DNA from: Flavobacterium sp. LC2016-13
Lineage (GTDB): Bacteria > Bacteroidota > Bacteroidia > Flavobacteriales > Flavobacteriaceae
Length of the DNA: 64,000 nucleotides
Assembly: GCF_009707955.1 (NCBI RefSeq)
Contig: NZ_WMDQ01000004.1
Coordinates: 1-64,000 of the forward strand
Reading direction: 5' to 3'
This document shows, in pieces, positions 10,101-17,635 of this stretch. A program made the position numbers and the translations under genes. The notes under the pieces were generated by a model that was not told the origin of the DNA, did not search any database, and saw only the letters and a list, made by a program, of their open reading frames with translations. The first letter of the stretch is position 1, and the number at the start of each line of letters is the position of its first letter.

Positions 10101-11881
10101 CTAATTTTCAATGTGGATTTGGATTTGATATCATGGTGAAAGATTATGGTGAAGCACAATGTAAAGGATCAGGACAAATTGGTATTGATGGCTGGTATGC
10201 TAACGGACAATCATATGCATACATGCAGGGAGAAATGGGAATTAATATTAAATTATTTTTTATTAAAAAGAAAATCTCAATTATGAAAGGTGGCGGCGCT
10301 GTTTTATTGCAGGCAAAACTACCAAATCCTGTATGGATTAGAGGTTATATGGCTGGTTATTTCGATATACTAGGAGGTGCTATAAAAGGAAGTTTTAGGT
10401 TTAAATTGGAATTTGGTAAACAATGTGAATTTGTAAATGACACTCCTTTGCAGGGCTTAAAAGCAATTGCTGATATTACTCCTGGTGAAGGAACTAAAGA
10501 TGTAGATGTATTTACACTTCCTCAAGTTGGTTTTAACATGCCTGTAGAAAAAGTTTTTACTCTTGAAGATGATGCCGGAATAAAATATTATATGCTTAAA
10601 CTGGAAGAATATAGTATCAAGAAAGATGGAGTTCTTATTCCAGGTACTATAAATTGGAATGATACCAAGGATTTAGTGACTTTTACTTCTACTGATGTAT
10701 TACCTCCAAATTCTGATTTGATTTTGAATGTAAAAGTAAGTTTCCAGGAAATGGTAAATGGAAACTGGAAAACTATATACGATCAGGGGCAAGTTGCTAT
10801 GGAAACTGAAACCAGAAAATTTTCAACCGGGGCTGCACCAAATAATATTCCTGTAAATAATATTTCTTATTGTTATCCTGTTTTTGATCAGAAATATGTG
10901 TACCAAAATGAATCAAAACAAGCTTATGTTGTTTTAAAACAAGGACAACCTTATTTATTTGATTTAAAGAATGGCCAATCACAAAAAGCATTCTATAAAA
11001 CAGCAGATAAAACAGCTACGACAGCTTTGCGTTATGATAGTTCACTTAAAAAAGTTATTGTTGACTTACCGGTTTTACAAACTTCTAAGCCATACAATCT
11101 TACTTTGATGACACTCGTGCCTAAAACTGATGCAAATGGAAACTTATCTGAAAATTATGACAAACAACAATCAGATGATGCAAACATTGATATTAAAAAT
11201 AATCAGTTAAGCGAAACTATTACTGCAGGAAGTGATATTGAACTTTTGCAATATAATTTTAATACAAGCCAGTACAATACTTTTCAGGAAAAAATGACTG
11301 CTAAAAAAGCACGAAATACGTATATCGAAATCATTTATTCTGACGTACACGCTTTACATGCAGAAAATGCATCGACTGAACCTTTTGATGAAATCGAAAT
11401 AATTGGTAATAACAAAACCCTAAATATTCCATTAGTGAATGTCGAAGCAACGTTAGATGATAATTATTATAAAAATTACATCTATCCATTGATATATAAA
11501 GGTTATCCTTTAGAATCAGATTTCACATTCCCAAGAGACACTAACGTATTAGGTGCTCCTCCAACAAAAGGAATTGAGCTTTTAACCTGGTATCAATCGG
11601 ATTTAACAAATAATCCAAAAAGTTCTTATCTGAGAGAAAGGCTGCCTTATCGATACAATCAGCCGTATTATTATAAAACCGATTTTACGAACTTACAATA
11701 TAGAGTAGTCAATAAATATGTAAATGGCCAAAACCCAGGCATGAGTGAGAGATACAATTATATTATAAATGGAACTTTTCCTATGATTCAGGACGGAAAC
11801 TATAATATCAAACTAAACTATACATTACCTGGCGGACAAGCAGGTACAAGTTCAATTTTTACATTCAATAAAACAAATTAG
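7163..11881 (+). CDS. Very large exported beta-rich protein, first gene of toxin locus
   Basis: A 1572-aa protein with a TTG start and a signal peptide (MKKTTLRLRSFVYILVLFTI, ending near SSNCFS). I do not recognise the family. Residues about 100-1090 are rich in Gly, Asn and alternating hydrophobic/polar positions, as in long beta-sheet or beta-groove folds (for example FKGFGGGAYYHMKK, WGGAGFEIAFNSKGG). The C-terminal third looks like several beta-sandwich domains. There is no T9SS sorting domain and no catalytic motif that I can name. The next gene starts one base after its stop, so the two are translationally linked. A structural role, such as a periplasmic or surface scaffold for the proteins encoded downstream, is an inference from size, export signal and position. 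Confidence 0.85.
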   Translation: MKKTTLRLRSFVYILVLFTISSNCFSSTYTDTISNSKKLLAAKNSIPKNNILSDKNSFNYTQNSESEFTNEYLRKNFPIAGETSDDLKTAMATCLKIDESGNLTDVLEPKKLSMLPLGIKKTIGGIQYMLGISNAKFTPEYTELTAFVRIIIPQHGADGKPKELFFGANNIRLSHKGGLVGDTNLVLLGDVPIKINGENLLLILKGGMNMKTGVVANQTYVTIDCNGFKELGITADVQFSRNMLEPVDNNYVALPSPALVTGNFKTIVSNWNDILIEISLPKFQLTSKKGFCFELNKAVIDFSDLRNSQSVKWPPNYATKYLVPGNENLWRGLYVQSLKIVLPEEFKKKNSKERIRFEATDLLIDRMGVSGTFSGSNLIGIDEGDASGWQMSLDNVSITLVANSLTAASFGGDILLPVSDKSGKCNGGTRSELAYKGLIDPLNNEYLLNAQVTNGICFQAFKAQAVIEKNSYVELKVKDGKFLPKAVLYGTLSLNASNKPITAAEAIALEKTDAASGGSATGEKKETVSFKGVIFQNLMLQTVSPYISADYFGYKNVQNDGSTVSNFPVTINEIALITTDESASLKVDLAINMMENQFNGQTKFYVVGKFGKDEGIQKWKYDHLKFEQISIAADLGGMKLKGSITIMDNDPVYGKGFKGSLSCDFTGGIKVEANAIFGSINFRYWYVDAMVDGLNIPAGAITFKGFGGGAYYHMKKDGFSNRFAASGSNYVPDIDSGLGVKAMIKFAATGTSSAFWGGAGFEIAFNSKGGINRISIYGEGHVMQTFEIPGASELTDALKAVTENESLMGKIATEALKTSNLSKAAAELYPNDVEASMGINAFAAIEYDFRLKTLHGSFDLYISTPGGFIQGRASGNRAGWAVLHFAPDKWYVRAGTPTDRLGIKLAIGSFEVEAGGYFMMGDDIPGSPPPPDIVAKLLGVDVATLDYMRDENSVASGKGFAFGADFSLKTGNMTFLAFYANFQCGFGFDIMVKDYGEAQCKGSGQIGIDGWYANGQSYAYMQGEMGINIKLFFIKKKISIMKGGGAVLLQAKLPNPVWIRGYMAGYFDILGGAIKGSFRFKLEFGKQCEFVNDTPLQGLKAIADITPGEGTKDVDVFTLPQVGFNMPVEKVFTLEDDAGIKYYMLKLEEYSIKKDGVLIPGTINWNDTKDLVTFTSTDVLPPNSDLILNVKVSFQEMVNGNWKTIYDQGQVAMETETRKFSTGAAPNNIPVNNISYCYPVFDQKYVYQNESKQAYVVLKQGQPYLFDLKNGQSQKAFYKTADKTATTALRYDSSLKKVIVDLPVLQTSKPYNLTLMTLVPKTDANGNLSENYDKQQSDDANIDIKNNQLSETITAGSDIELLQYNFNTSQYNTFQEKMTAKKARNTYIEIIYSDVHALHAENASTEPFDEIEIIGNNKTLNIPLVNVEATLDDNYYKNYIYPLIYKGYPLESDFTFPRDTNVLGAPPTKGIELLTWYQSDLTNNPKSSYLRERLPYRYNQPYYYKTDFTNLQYRVVNKYVNGQNPGMSERYNYIINGTFPMIQDGNYNIKLNYTLPGGQAGTSSIFTFNKTN

Positions 11882-11882
11882 C

Positions 11883-13961
11883 ATGAAGCTTAAAATTTTA
11901 ATTATTCTTGTTCTTACACTAATTAGTAATGGTTACTCACAACAAAAAAGCACTAAAGATAGTATCTCAGTTGAGAAAAAAATTGGAATCGAAGTTATAG
12001 CAAGAGTACAAAAGGACAAAATTTTATTGCGATGGGCAGTAAATGATCCGCTTGCCTGGAAAAAACTAAATACCTATGGCTATTTGGTAGAGCGCTATAC
12101 TGTAACTCGTGATAACAAAACATTATCAAAGCCGGAACGAATTGTTTTATCTCAGACATGTAAACCGGAAGCTCTTGAAAAGTGGGAAAAACTAATTGAT
12201 GAAAATGATAATGCTGCAATTGTGGCACAAGCAATTTATGGAGAATCTTTTACTGTAGCTGGAGCTGATAATATACAGTCTATCATAAACATTTCTGAAG
12301 AAAATGAGCAAAGATTCACATTTGCATTATTTTCAGCCGATAAAGATTTTGAGATTGCTAAAAAGGCGGGTTTAGGTTTTGAAGATAAAACGGTCAAACC
12401 GAATGAAAAATATGCTTATAGAATTTCTTCGAATGTACCAGAGAAAGAATTAAACATTGCTTATGGGGGAGTATTTGTAGGGTTAAAAGATTACGAGCCT
12501 TTACCGAAGCCTATGGATTTTACAGCACATTTTACTGACAGCAGTACTATGTTGAGTTGGAATTTTAAAATATTAGCTCACGCTTATGGAAGCTACTATG
12601 TAGAAAGATCTACTGACAAGAAAAATTTTAAAAGAATTACAGATAAGCCTTACACAAGTTTAAGTCAGCAAAATGCAAACAATAAACAAATTTTTTATGT
12701 TGATTCTATAGCAAATAATATACAATACAGTTACAGAATTCAGGGTATTTCTCCATTTGGTGAATTAGGTCCTTATTCTGAAATAATTTCAGGAAAAGGA
12801 AAATCAATATTGAAATACGTTCCTCATCTTACTGTTAAGGAATTTAAAGATGATACAACTGTAAATTTGATTTGGGAATTTCCAGAAGAAGGAAATGATG
12901 AAATTACTGGTTTTGAACTTAATCGTTCTGAGGAAGATGATGCTAAATATACGACCGTTATTAAAAATATTTCGCCAAAATCCCGAAATGTTGTTTATAA
13001 TAAATTATCACCTACAAATTATTTTACATTAACCGCCGTTGGAAAAAACGGAAGCAACAGAGTATCTTTTCCAATGCTTGTTCAGCCTGTGGATTCAATT
13101 CCGCCAGCAAAACCTATTGGTTTAAAAGGTGTAATTGACAGTTTGGGAGTTGTAAAATTAACATGGACTCACAACAAGGAAAAAGATTTATTGGGTTATA
13201 GAATTTACAAAGCATACAACCCTGATGAAGAATATAGTCAGGTAACTATAAGTCCGAGCGAACCAAATACTTTTGAAGATAAAGTTGTTATAAAAACTTT
13301 GAATAGCAAGGTTTATTATAAAATTATTGCTGTTGATTATAGATACAATATGTCCGATTTTTCAGAGCCTCTAATATTAAAAAAGCCTGACGTAATACCT
13401 CCTGCTTCTCCTGCTTTTAACAAATATGAAATTGCAGATGGTTCTGTTTTTCTTGAATGGGCAAATAGTTCCAGTGAAGATGTGGCTGTTCATCAATTAT
13501 ATCGAAAAGAAAATGACCAAAAAGACTGGACATTAATTTTTGAAACAAAAAATAAAGAAGAAAAATATCAGGATAAAACTGCTATAGAGGGAAATACCTA
13601 TCGATATGCAATTTTTGCAAAAGATGAAAGTAATTTAGTTTCAAATCCTTCTCCGGAGATAGCAATGTTTGTACCTAAATATTCATTATTACCTGATGTA
13701 AAAGGCTTTTTTGCGCAATCAAATAAAGTTACAAATACGATTGATTTATCCTGGGATTACTCAGAAAAAAATGTTGATAATTTTGAAATATACAAAGCTT
13801 CTGACAAAGACGCTTTACAATTAATTCAAATCGTGAAAGGAAATATAAAGCGTTTATCAGACCCTACTATTACGATTAATACAAATTATAAATATGGCAT
13901 AAGAGCTGTGTCAAAAGATGGAAGAACGTCAAAAATGGATTTTTATACTGTGAAATTTTAA
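11883..13961 (+). CDS. Exported fibronectin type III repeat protein
   Basis: A 692-aa protein with a signal peptide (MKLKILIILVLTLISNGYSQ). From about residue 200 it carries at least four to five fibronectin type III-like domains. Typical signatures are PKPMDFTAHF...STMLSWNFK, PAKPIGLKGV...VKLTWTHNKEKDLLGYRIYK and PASPAFNKYE...SVFLEWANSSSEDVAVHQLYRK, each ending in YRYAIFAKD-like strands. No sorting domain or enzyme motif is seen. It follows the 1572-aa gene with one base between them and precedes the small paralogues by three bases. Such domains usually serve as spacers or protein-binding modules on the cell surface, so a structural part of the same assembly is likely. Confidence 0.85.
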   Translation: MKLKILIILVLTLISNGYSQQKSTKDSISVEKKIGIEVIARVQKDKILLRWAVNDPLAWKKLNTYGYLVERYTVTRDNKTLSKPERIVLSQTCKPEALEKWEKLIDENDNAAIVAQAIYGESFTVAGADNIQSIINISEENEQRFTFALFSADKDFEIAKKAGLGFEDKTVKPNEKYAYRISSNVPEKELNIAYGGVFVGLKDYEPLPKPMDFTAHFTDSSTMLSWNFKILAHAYGSYYVERSTDKKNFKRITDKPYTSLSQQNANNKQIFYVDSIANNIQYSYRIQGISPFGELGPYSEIISGKGKSILKYVPHLTVKEFKDDTTVNLIWEFPEEGNDEITGFELNRSEEDDAKYTTVIKNISPKSRNVVYNKLSPTNYFTLTAVGKNGSNRVSFPMLVQPVDSIPPAKPIGLKGVIDSLGVVKLTWTHNKEKDLLGYRIYKAYNPDEEYSQVTISPSEPNTFEDKVVIKTLNSKVYYKIIAVDYRYNMSDFSEPLILKKPDVIPPASPAFNKYEIADGSVFLEWANSSSEDVAVHQLYRKENDQKDWTLIFETKNKEEKYQDKTAIEGNTYRYAIFAKDESNLVSNPSPEIAMFVPKYSLLPDVKGFFAQSNKVTNTIDLSWDYSEKNVDNFEIYKASDKDALQLIQIVKGNIKRLSDPTITINTNYKYGIRAVSKDGRTSKMDFYTVKF

Positions 13962-13964
13962 TAT

Positions 13965-15137
13965 ATGAAGAGAATTTTACTATCACTTATTGTTTTATTA
14001 TCGGTAAAAAGCTTTGGGCAACTAACCTATAGAGTTAATCTGGAAGCCGGGTCTCTTGGCTGCGGGTGTTCTTCTGCGGGTGCCGAAAATTTCTATGCAT
14101 ATGATGTCAGCAATAATGTTATACCTTCTATTAATTTTAATGCAGATAATTATCCAAGCATTACTTTTGAAACACTTGTAAAACCGACGAAAATAGTGCA
14201 GGTTTTGGGATGTGAACCTACTGGAGATGACTTTTGCTATCCCTTTCCTTACAGTGAGGTTTCTCAGGTTATTTTGGATAATACTAGTAGTTGTGAATAC
14301 AAAAGTGCAACCGCGCCTTTTGGTCTTAGAGTTAATGTTCAAGCGATTGGAAATATCGATAATATTGGTTGCGTTACAAGCAATCTTACTTGTTCAGGTA
14401 ACATTGAAAGATGGGAAGTAATGAAATCTGGTACTAATGTGTATGAAGTTATTCCAAATTCTAATGTAAATACCTTAACAAAGACTTATAATCAAATCTA
14501 TTCTGATAATTCCGGAATAAGTAAAACTACTTATTTTAGGGCAAAATTTGCGGGAACTCAAGTGTATACTTATCATCCATTTATATTTGTTTTTTGCTCT
14601 CCAAATTTAAATAATACCTCAGACCCTAATATTACCTTTTGCAATTATAACAATGGTGAGGTTATATTCACTTTTAGCAGGCCATTAGAAACTGGCGAAA
14701 AATTTTTACTTACTCGCAATCCTGTAGGTCAAAACATGGTAACGTCTACAACTTCTGATGATGCAGTTAATGTTGAAAAAATCTCACCCACTGTTTTTAA
14801 ATGGAAAAACATACCTCCAGGAAAATACGAATTTAAATATCAAACACAGTTTGAAAACAATACGGCATCTAGTGTGAGTCCTACCACATTTTTTACAATA
14901 ACACCTAGAGACAAATTAAATTTTACAATTACAGCAGTACAACCATTATGCAATAACGATAAGGGTAAAATACAAATTTCAGCTTCAGGAGGAACATCTC
15001 CTTATTTTTATGTTTTAGATAACGAGCCATTAACAAATAAACATTCTTTTGCGGGCCTGTATACTATTCCTAATGAATTACCAGAAGGAGATCATACAGT
15101 AATAGTTGTAGATAGTCGCGATTGCATTGAAAAATAA
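13965..15137 (+). CDS. Exported protein with C-terminal SprB-like domain, paralogue 1 of 3
   Basis: A 390-aa protein with a signal peptide (MKRILLSLIVLLSVKSFG). It has a Cys-containing N-terminal region, a middle beta-sandwich (about 215-315) and a C-terminal SprB-like repeat (about 318-390: PLCNNDKGKIQISASGGTSP through VVDSRDCIEK). It ends exactly at the end of that repeat, with no sorting domain. The middle and C-terminal domains are shared with the next two genes, and the last 190 bases are about 94 percent identical to the end of the next gene by my hand alignment. The likely role is a small structural or adaptor subunit of the surface assembly; this is inferred from the shared domain with the large SprB-repeat protein. 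Confidence 0.8.
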   Translation: MKRILLSLIVLLSVKSFGQLTYRVNLEAGSLGCGCSSAGAENFYAYDVSNNVIPSINFNADNYPSITFETLVKPTKIVQVLGCEPTGDDFCYPFPYSEVSQVILDNTSSCEYKSATAPFGLRVNVQAIGNIDNIGCVTSNLTCSGNIERWEVMKSGTNVYEVIPNSNVNTLTKTYNQIYSDNSGISKTTYFRAKFAGTQVYTYHPFIFVFCSPNLNNTSDPNITFCNYNNGEVIFTFSRPLETGEKFLLTRNPVGQNMVTSTTSDDAVNVEKISPTVFKWKNIPPGKYEFKYQTQFENNTASSVSPTTFFTITPRDKLNFTITAVQPLCNNDKGKIQISASGGTSPYFYVLDNEPLTNKHSFAGLYTIPNELPEGDHTVIVVDSRDCIEK

Positions 15138-15147
15138 TATTATGAAA
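14958..15147 (+). repeat. Duplicated 190-bp segment, copy 1
   Basis: The 3' end of paralogue 1, including its stop and the following aataatattatgaaa start region, matches 16192-16381 with about 12 mismatches in 190 bases by hand alignment and no gap. This indicates a tandem gene duplication or recent gene conversion. Confidence 0.8.
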
Positions 15148-16371
15148 TTTTATTTACTCTATTTTATATTGATCTGTGGAATTCATAAAATACATTCACA
15201 AATGTATATTATGAAGACCAATTATGGCGGTTGTAATGATTACGTCAATGGTAATCATATTTACGAAGACGATTATGAATACAAAATCATAGATGATCAT
15301 GGAAATTGGCTATGCCCAATTGTTGAAGCTGGAGAATATCTTATTTTTAATCAAATGCCAAGTGCATATCTTTTTGCCAGTTATAAAGCTGAAACATTTT
15401 CATGTAGTGGTGGTTGTGGTGATTATCATTCAGTTGGCTTAATGATAACTACTATAAATACTTGTCAAAAATACGTAGGGTATTCATATGGTTATAATGG
15501 GCCATCCCCCCCTAACTTTGAAATTATAAGCAATAAGGTTATAGCTGACCCTCCAGCTGATAATTCTTTTTGCGACAAAATATCACTCTCCGCTACAGGC
15601 TGTACAGGCTCTCAAAGATTTTATTGGGAATATAGTAAAGATGGATCTCATTTTATTCCAACTAACATAAGTACTGCTTTTAATCAAAATTATGAATTTA
15701 TTAAAGCTAATTTTGCTCTATTAGACAACTATACTGGACCTATTTATTTTCATGCTATAATCGACTCAGATCCTTCTATTACTCAGGAAAACATCTATTC
15801 TAACGTTGTCAATTATAATATTATTTCTTGTTCTCCTTTGTTGAACGGAAATCCAGTTGTGGCTGATGTCAGATGTAATAATGAATCTAATGGTAGTGTA
15901 ACATTAAACTTTAAAACAGATATAACAACGAATCAAAAATTACTTCTTAATTTATTTAAGGACAATAATTTTATGACTCATAAATTTGTCAGTTATGCTG
16001 AAATAGTAAATAAATCATTTACCTGGACTGGAATTGCAGCAGGATCATATGTTATTAAATACCAAGCTCAAACCAATACAGATAATAACATATTAGTTGG
16101 ATCACAGCCTGTAATAAGTCCTACTTTTACGATAGCAAATGTAACTCCTTTAACTTTTACGGTAACCCCTATTCAACCTGCATGCGTTGATGATAAGGGT
16201 AAAATACAAATTTCAGCTTCAGGAGGAACAACTCCTTATTTTTATGTTTTAGATAACGAGCCATTAACAAATAAGCATTCTTTTACGGGCCTTTATACTA
16301 TTCCTAATGAATTATCAGAAGGTGATCATAAGGTAATAGTATTAGACAGTCGTGATTGCATTGAAAAATAA
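15142..16371 (+). CDS. Exported protein with C-terminal SprB-like domain, paralogue 2 of 3
   Basis: A 409-aa protein. I take the ATG at 15142 (MKFYLLYFILICGIHKIHSQ, a good signal peptide) rather than the upstream TTG at 15127, which overlaps the previous gene. The N-terminal part differs from paralogue 1 (Cys- and Tyr-rich, MYIMKTNYGGCNDYVNG). The middle domain (about 225-335, CSPLLNGNPVV... to YQAQTNTDNNILVGS) closely matches paralogue 3. The C-terminal SprB-like repeat has the pair of Cys found in such repeats (ACVDDKGKI and SRDCIEK) and ends the protein. The pattern is a variable N-terminal head on conserved C-terminal modules. Confidence 0.8.
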   Translation: MKFYLLYFILICGIHKIHSQMYIMKTNYGGCNDYVNGNHIYEDDYEYKIIDDHGNWLCPIVEAGEYLIFNQMPSAYLFASYKAETFSCSGGCGDYHSVGLMITTINTCQKYVGYSYGYNGPSPPNFEIISNKVIADPPADNSFCDKISLSATGCTGSQRFYWEYSKDGSHFIPTNISTAFNQNYEFIKANFALLDNYTGPIYFHAIIDSDPSITQENIYSNVVNYNIISCSPLLNGNPVVADVRCNNESNGSVTLNFKTDITTNQKLLLNLFKDNNFMTHKFVSYAEIVNKSFTWTGIAAGSYVIKYQAQTNTDNNILVGSQPVISPTFTIANVTPLTFTVTPIQPACVDDKGKIQISASGGTTPYFYVLDNEPLTNKHSFTGLYTIPNELSEGDHKVIVLDSRDCIEK

Positions 16372-16381
16372 TATTATGAAA
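16192..16381 (+). repeat. Duplicated 190-bp segment, copy 2
   Basis: This is the counterpart of 14958-15147. The match continues across the stop codon into a copied ATGAAA start that is no longer followed by a long gene. Confidence 0.8.
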
Positions 16382-16486
16382 AAAACTTTACTATATAAAC
16401 CAACCTCACCAAAAAACATCTGCACAAAATGGCATTTTTGCCGTAAAATGCTAACGTTAACTTTTTTTATACCTAAACCAATATGA
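16376..16486 (+). CDS. Possible 36-aa leader/remnant ORF overlapping the next start
   Basis: An ORF of 36 codons begins at the duplicated ATGAAA copy (MKKTLLYKPTSPKNICTKWH) and ends in a TGA that overlaps the next start as ATGA (16483-16486). It fills the only wide gap between the small paralogues. It is best explained as the beginning of a lost fourth paralogue, or as chance. The ATGA overlap could still provide translational coupling to the gene at 16483. No homology was recognised. Confidence 0.3.
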   Translation: MKKTLLYKPTSPKNICTKWHFCRKMLTLTFFIPKPI

Positions 16487-17610
16487 AAAAAATTATATTC
16501 TTAATCATTCTATTTTCTAGTATAGCCAGTTTTTCACAAGAACAACTTATGCTGGAAGTTGATCTTCTCTTAAATAATAATGGCAATGGAAAATTGAGAG
16601 TTACAAATAGTTCAGGTCAGACTTTGTATGAAAGTTATGGTGTGGTAGACAATTATGGCATAATTCTTAATTTAACTGCAGCTAGTTTTCCTTTAACCCT
16701 GGAATGGAGGGCTGGTCTTAATGCGGGATGTACAACTCAATCCTGGACTTATACCTGGAGTGAATATTTTGCTGGAAAAACATTCACAGGAGGTTGTGCT
16801 CCGGAATATTTTTATTTAAGATCACCATACATAAATAAGGCAACAGTGCCAGTTGGAGTTTGTGAAACAATTGCAGGGGGAATTTATGTTAGTTATTATA
16901 GTACAACTGGTAATTTTCCATGGACCTTGATTAAAGCTCCTTACACTACAGCAGGTATACCGGAACTGGGAGCAAGTTTTAGAGGAGCTTTGCATGTTAA
17001 ATCTGATATCGATTCATACTATGCAAATCCAAAAGTAACGATGTCTTCAAAAGTAACTACTTTAACTATTATTGGCTGCTCGCCTGAACTTGATGGTCAA
17101 CCTATACCTGAAAAAACAAAATGCAAATATGAGTCTTCCGGAAGTGCAACTATAAAATTTAAAACAGACCTTAAGGATGGTGATAAATTTCTTTTCAACA
17201 TCTTTAAAAATGGAGTTTTCGACAAAAGTATCTTCGTAACAAAAGATCAAATTATCAATAAAACATATATCTGGTCAGGTTTAGCTGAAGGATCGTATTA
17301 TATAAAATACCAAGCCCAAACTACTACTGATAATAATACACTTGTTGGATCTACTGCAATTACAACAGATCCTTTTTCTATCGGAAGTCCTGATCCATTA
17401 ACTTTTACCATAACACAATTACAACCTAATTGTCATAACCAACAAGGTGCTGTAACAGTTACAGCTTCGGGAGGGACATCTCCTTATTATTATATGATAG
17501 ATAGTGAAACATTGGCACAAAAACATCCTTTAACATTTGATGCTATTGAATTATCAGAAGGTGATCATAAAGTAAAAGTTGTTGATAGCAATTCTTGTAC
17601 AGAAAAATAA
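16483..17610 (+). CDS. Exported protein with C-terminal SprB-like domain, paralogue 3 of 3
   Basis: A 375-aa protein with a signal peptide (MKKIIFLIILFSSIASFSQ). The N-terminal region (about 20-205) is distinct from its two neighbours. The middle domain (CSPELDGQPIPEKTKCKY to YQAQTTTDNNTLVGS) and the C-terminal SprB-like repeat (NCHNQQGAVTVTASGG to VVDSNSCTEK) are homologous to them. It also ends directly after the repeat, without a sorting domain. It is followed after 25 bases by the large SprB-repeat protein, whose repeats share the same signature, which supports a joint assembly. Confidence 0.8.
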   Translation: MKKIIFLIILFSSIASFSQEQLMLEVDLLLNNNGNGKLRVTNSSGQTLYESYGVVDNYGIILNLTAASFPLTLEWRAGLNAGCTTQSWTYTWSEYFAGKTFTGGCAPEYFYLRSPYINKATVPVGVCETIAGGIYVSYYSTTGNFPWTLIKAPYTTAGIPELGASFRGALHVKSDIDSYYANPKVTMSSKVTTLTIIGCSPELDGQPIPEKTKCKYESSGSATIKFKTDLKDGDKFLFNIFKNGVFDKSIFVTKDQIINKTYIWSGLAEGSYYIKYQAQTTTDNNTLVGSTAITTDPFSIGSPDPLTFTITQLQPNCHNQQGAVTVTASGGTSPYYYMIDSETLAQKHPLTFDAIELSEGDHKVKVVDSNSCTEK

Positions 17611-17635
17611 AAAACCCAAATATTCAAACATAATT

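Noticed and set aside
17579..17635. Longer start of the SprB-repeat protein
   Set aside because: It overlaps paralogue 3 and would bury the signal peptide that begins at 17636.
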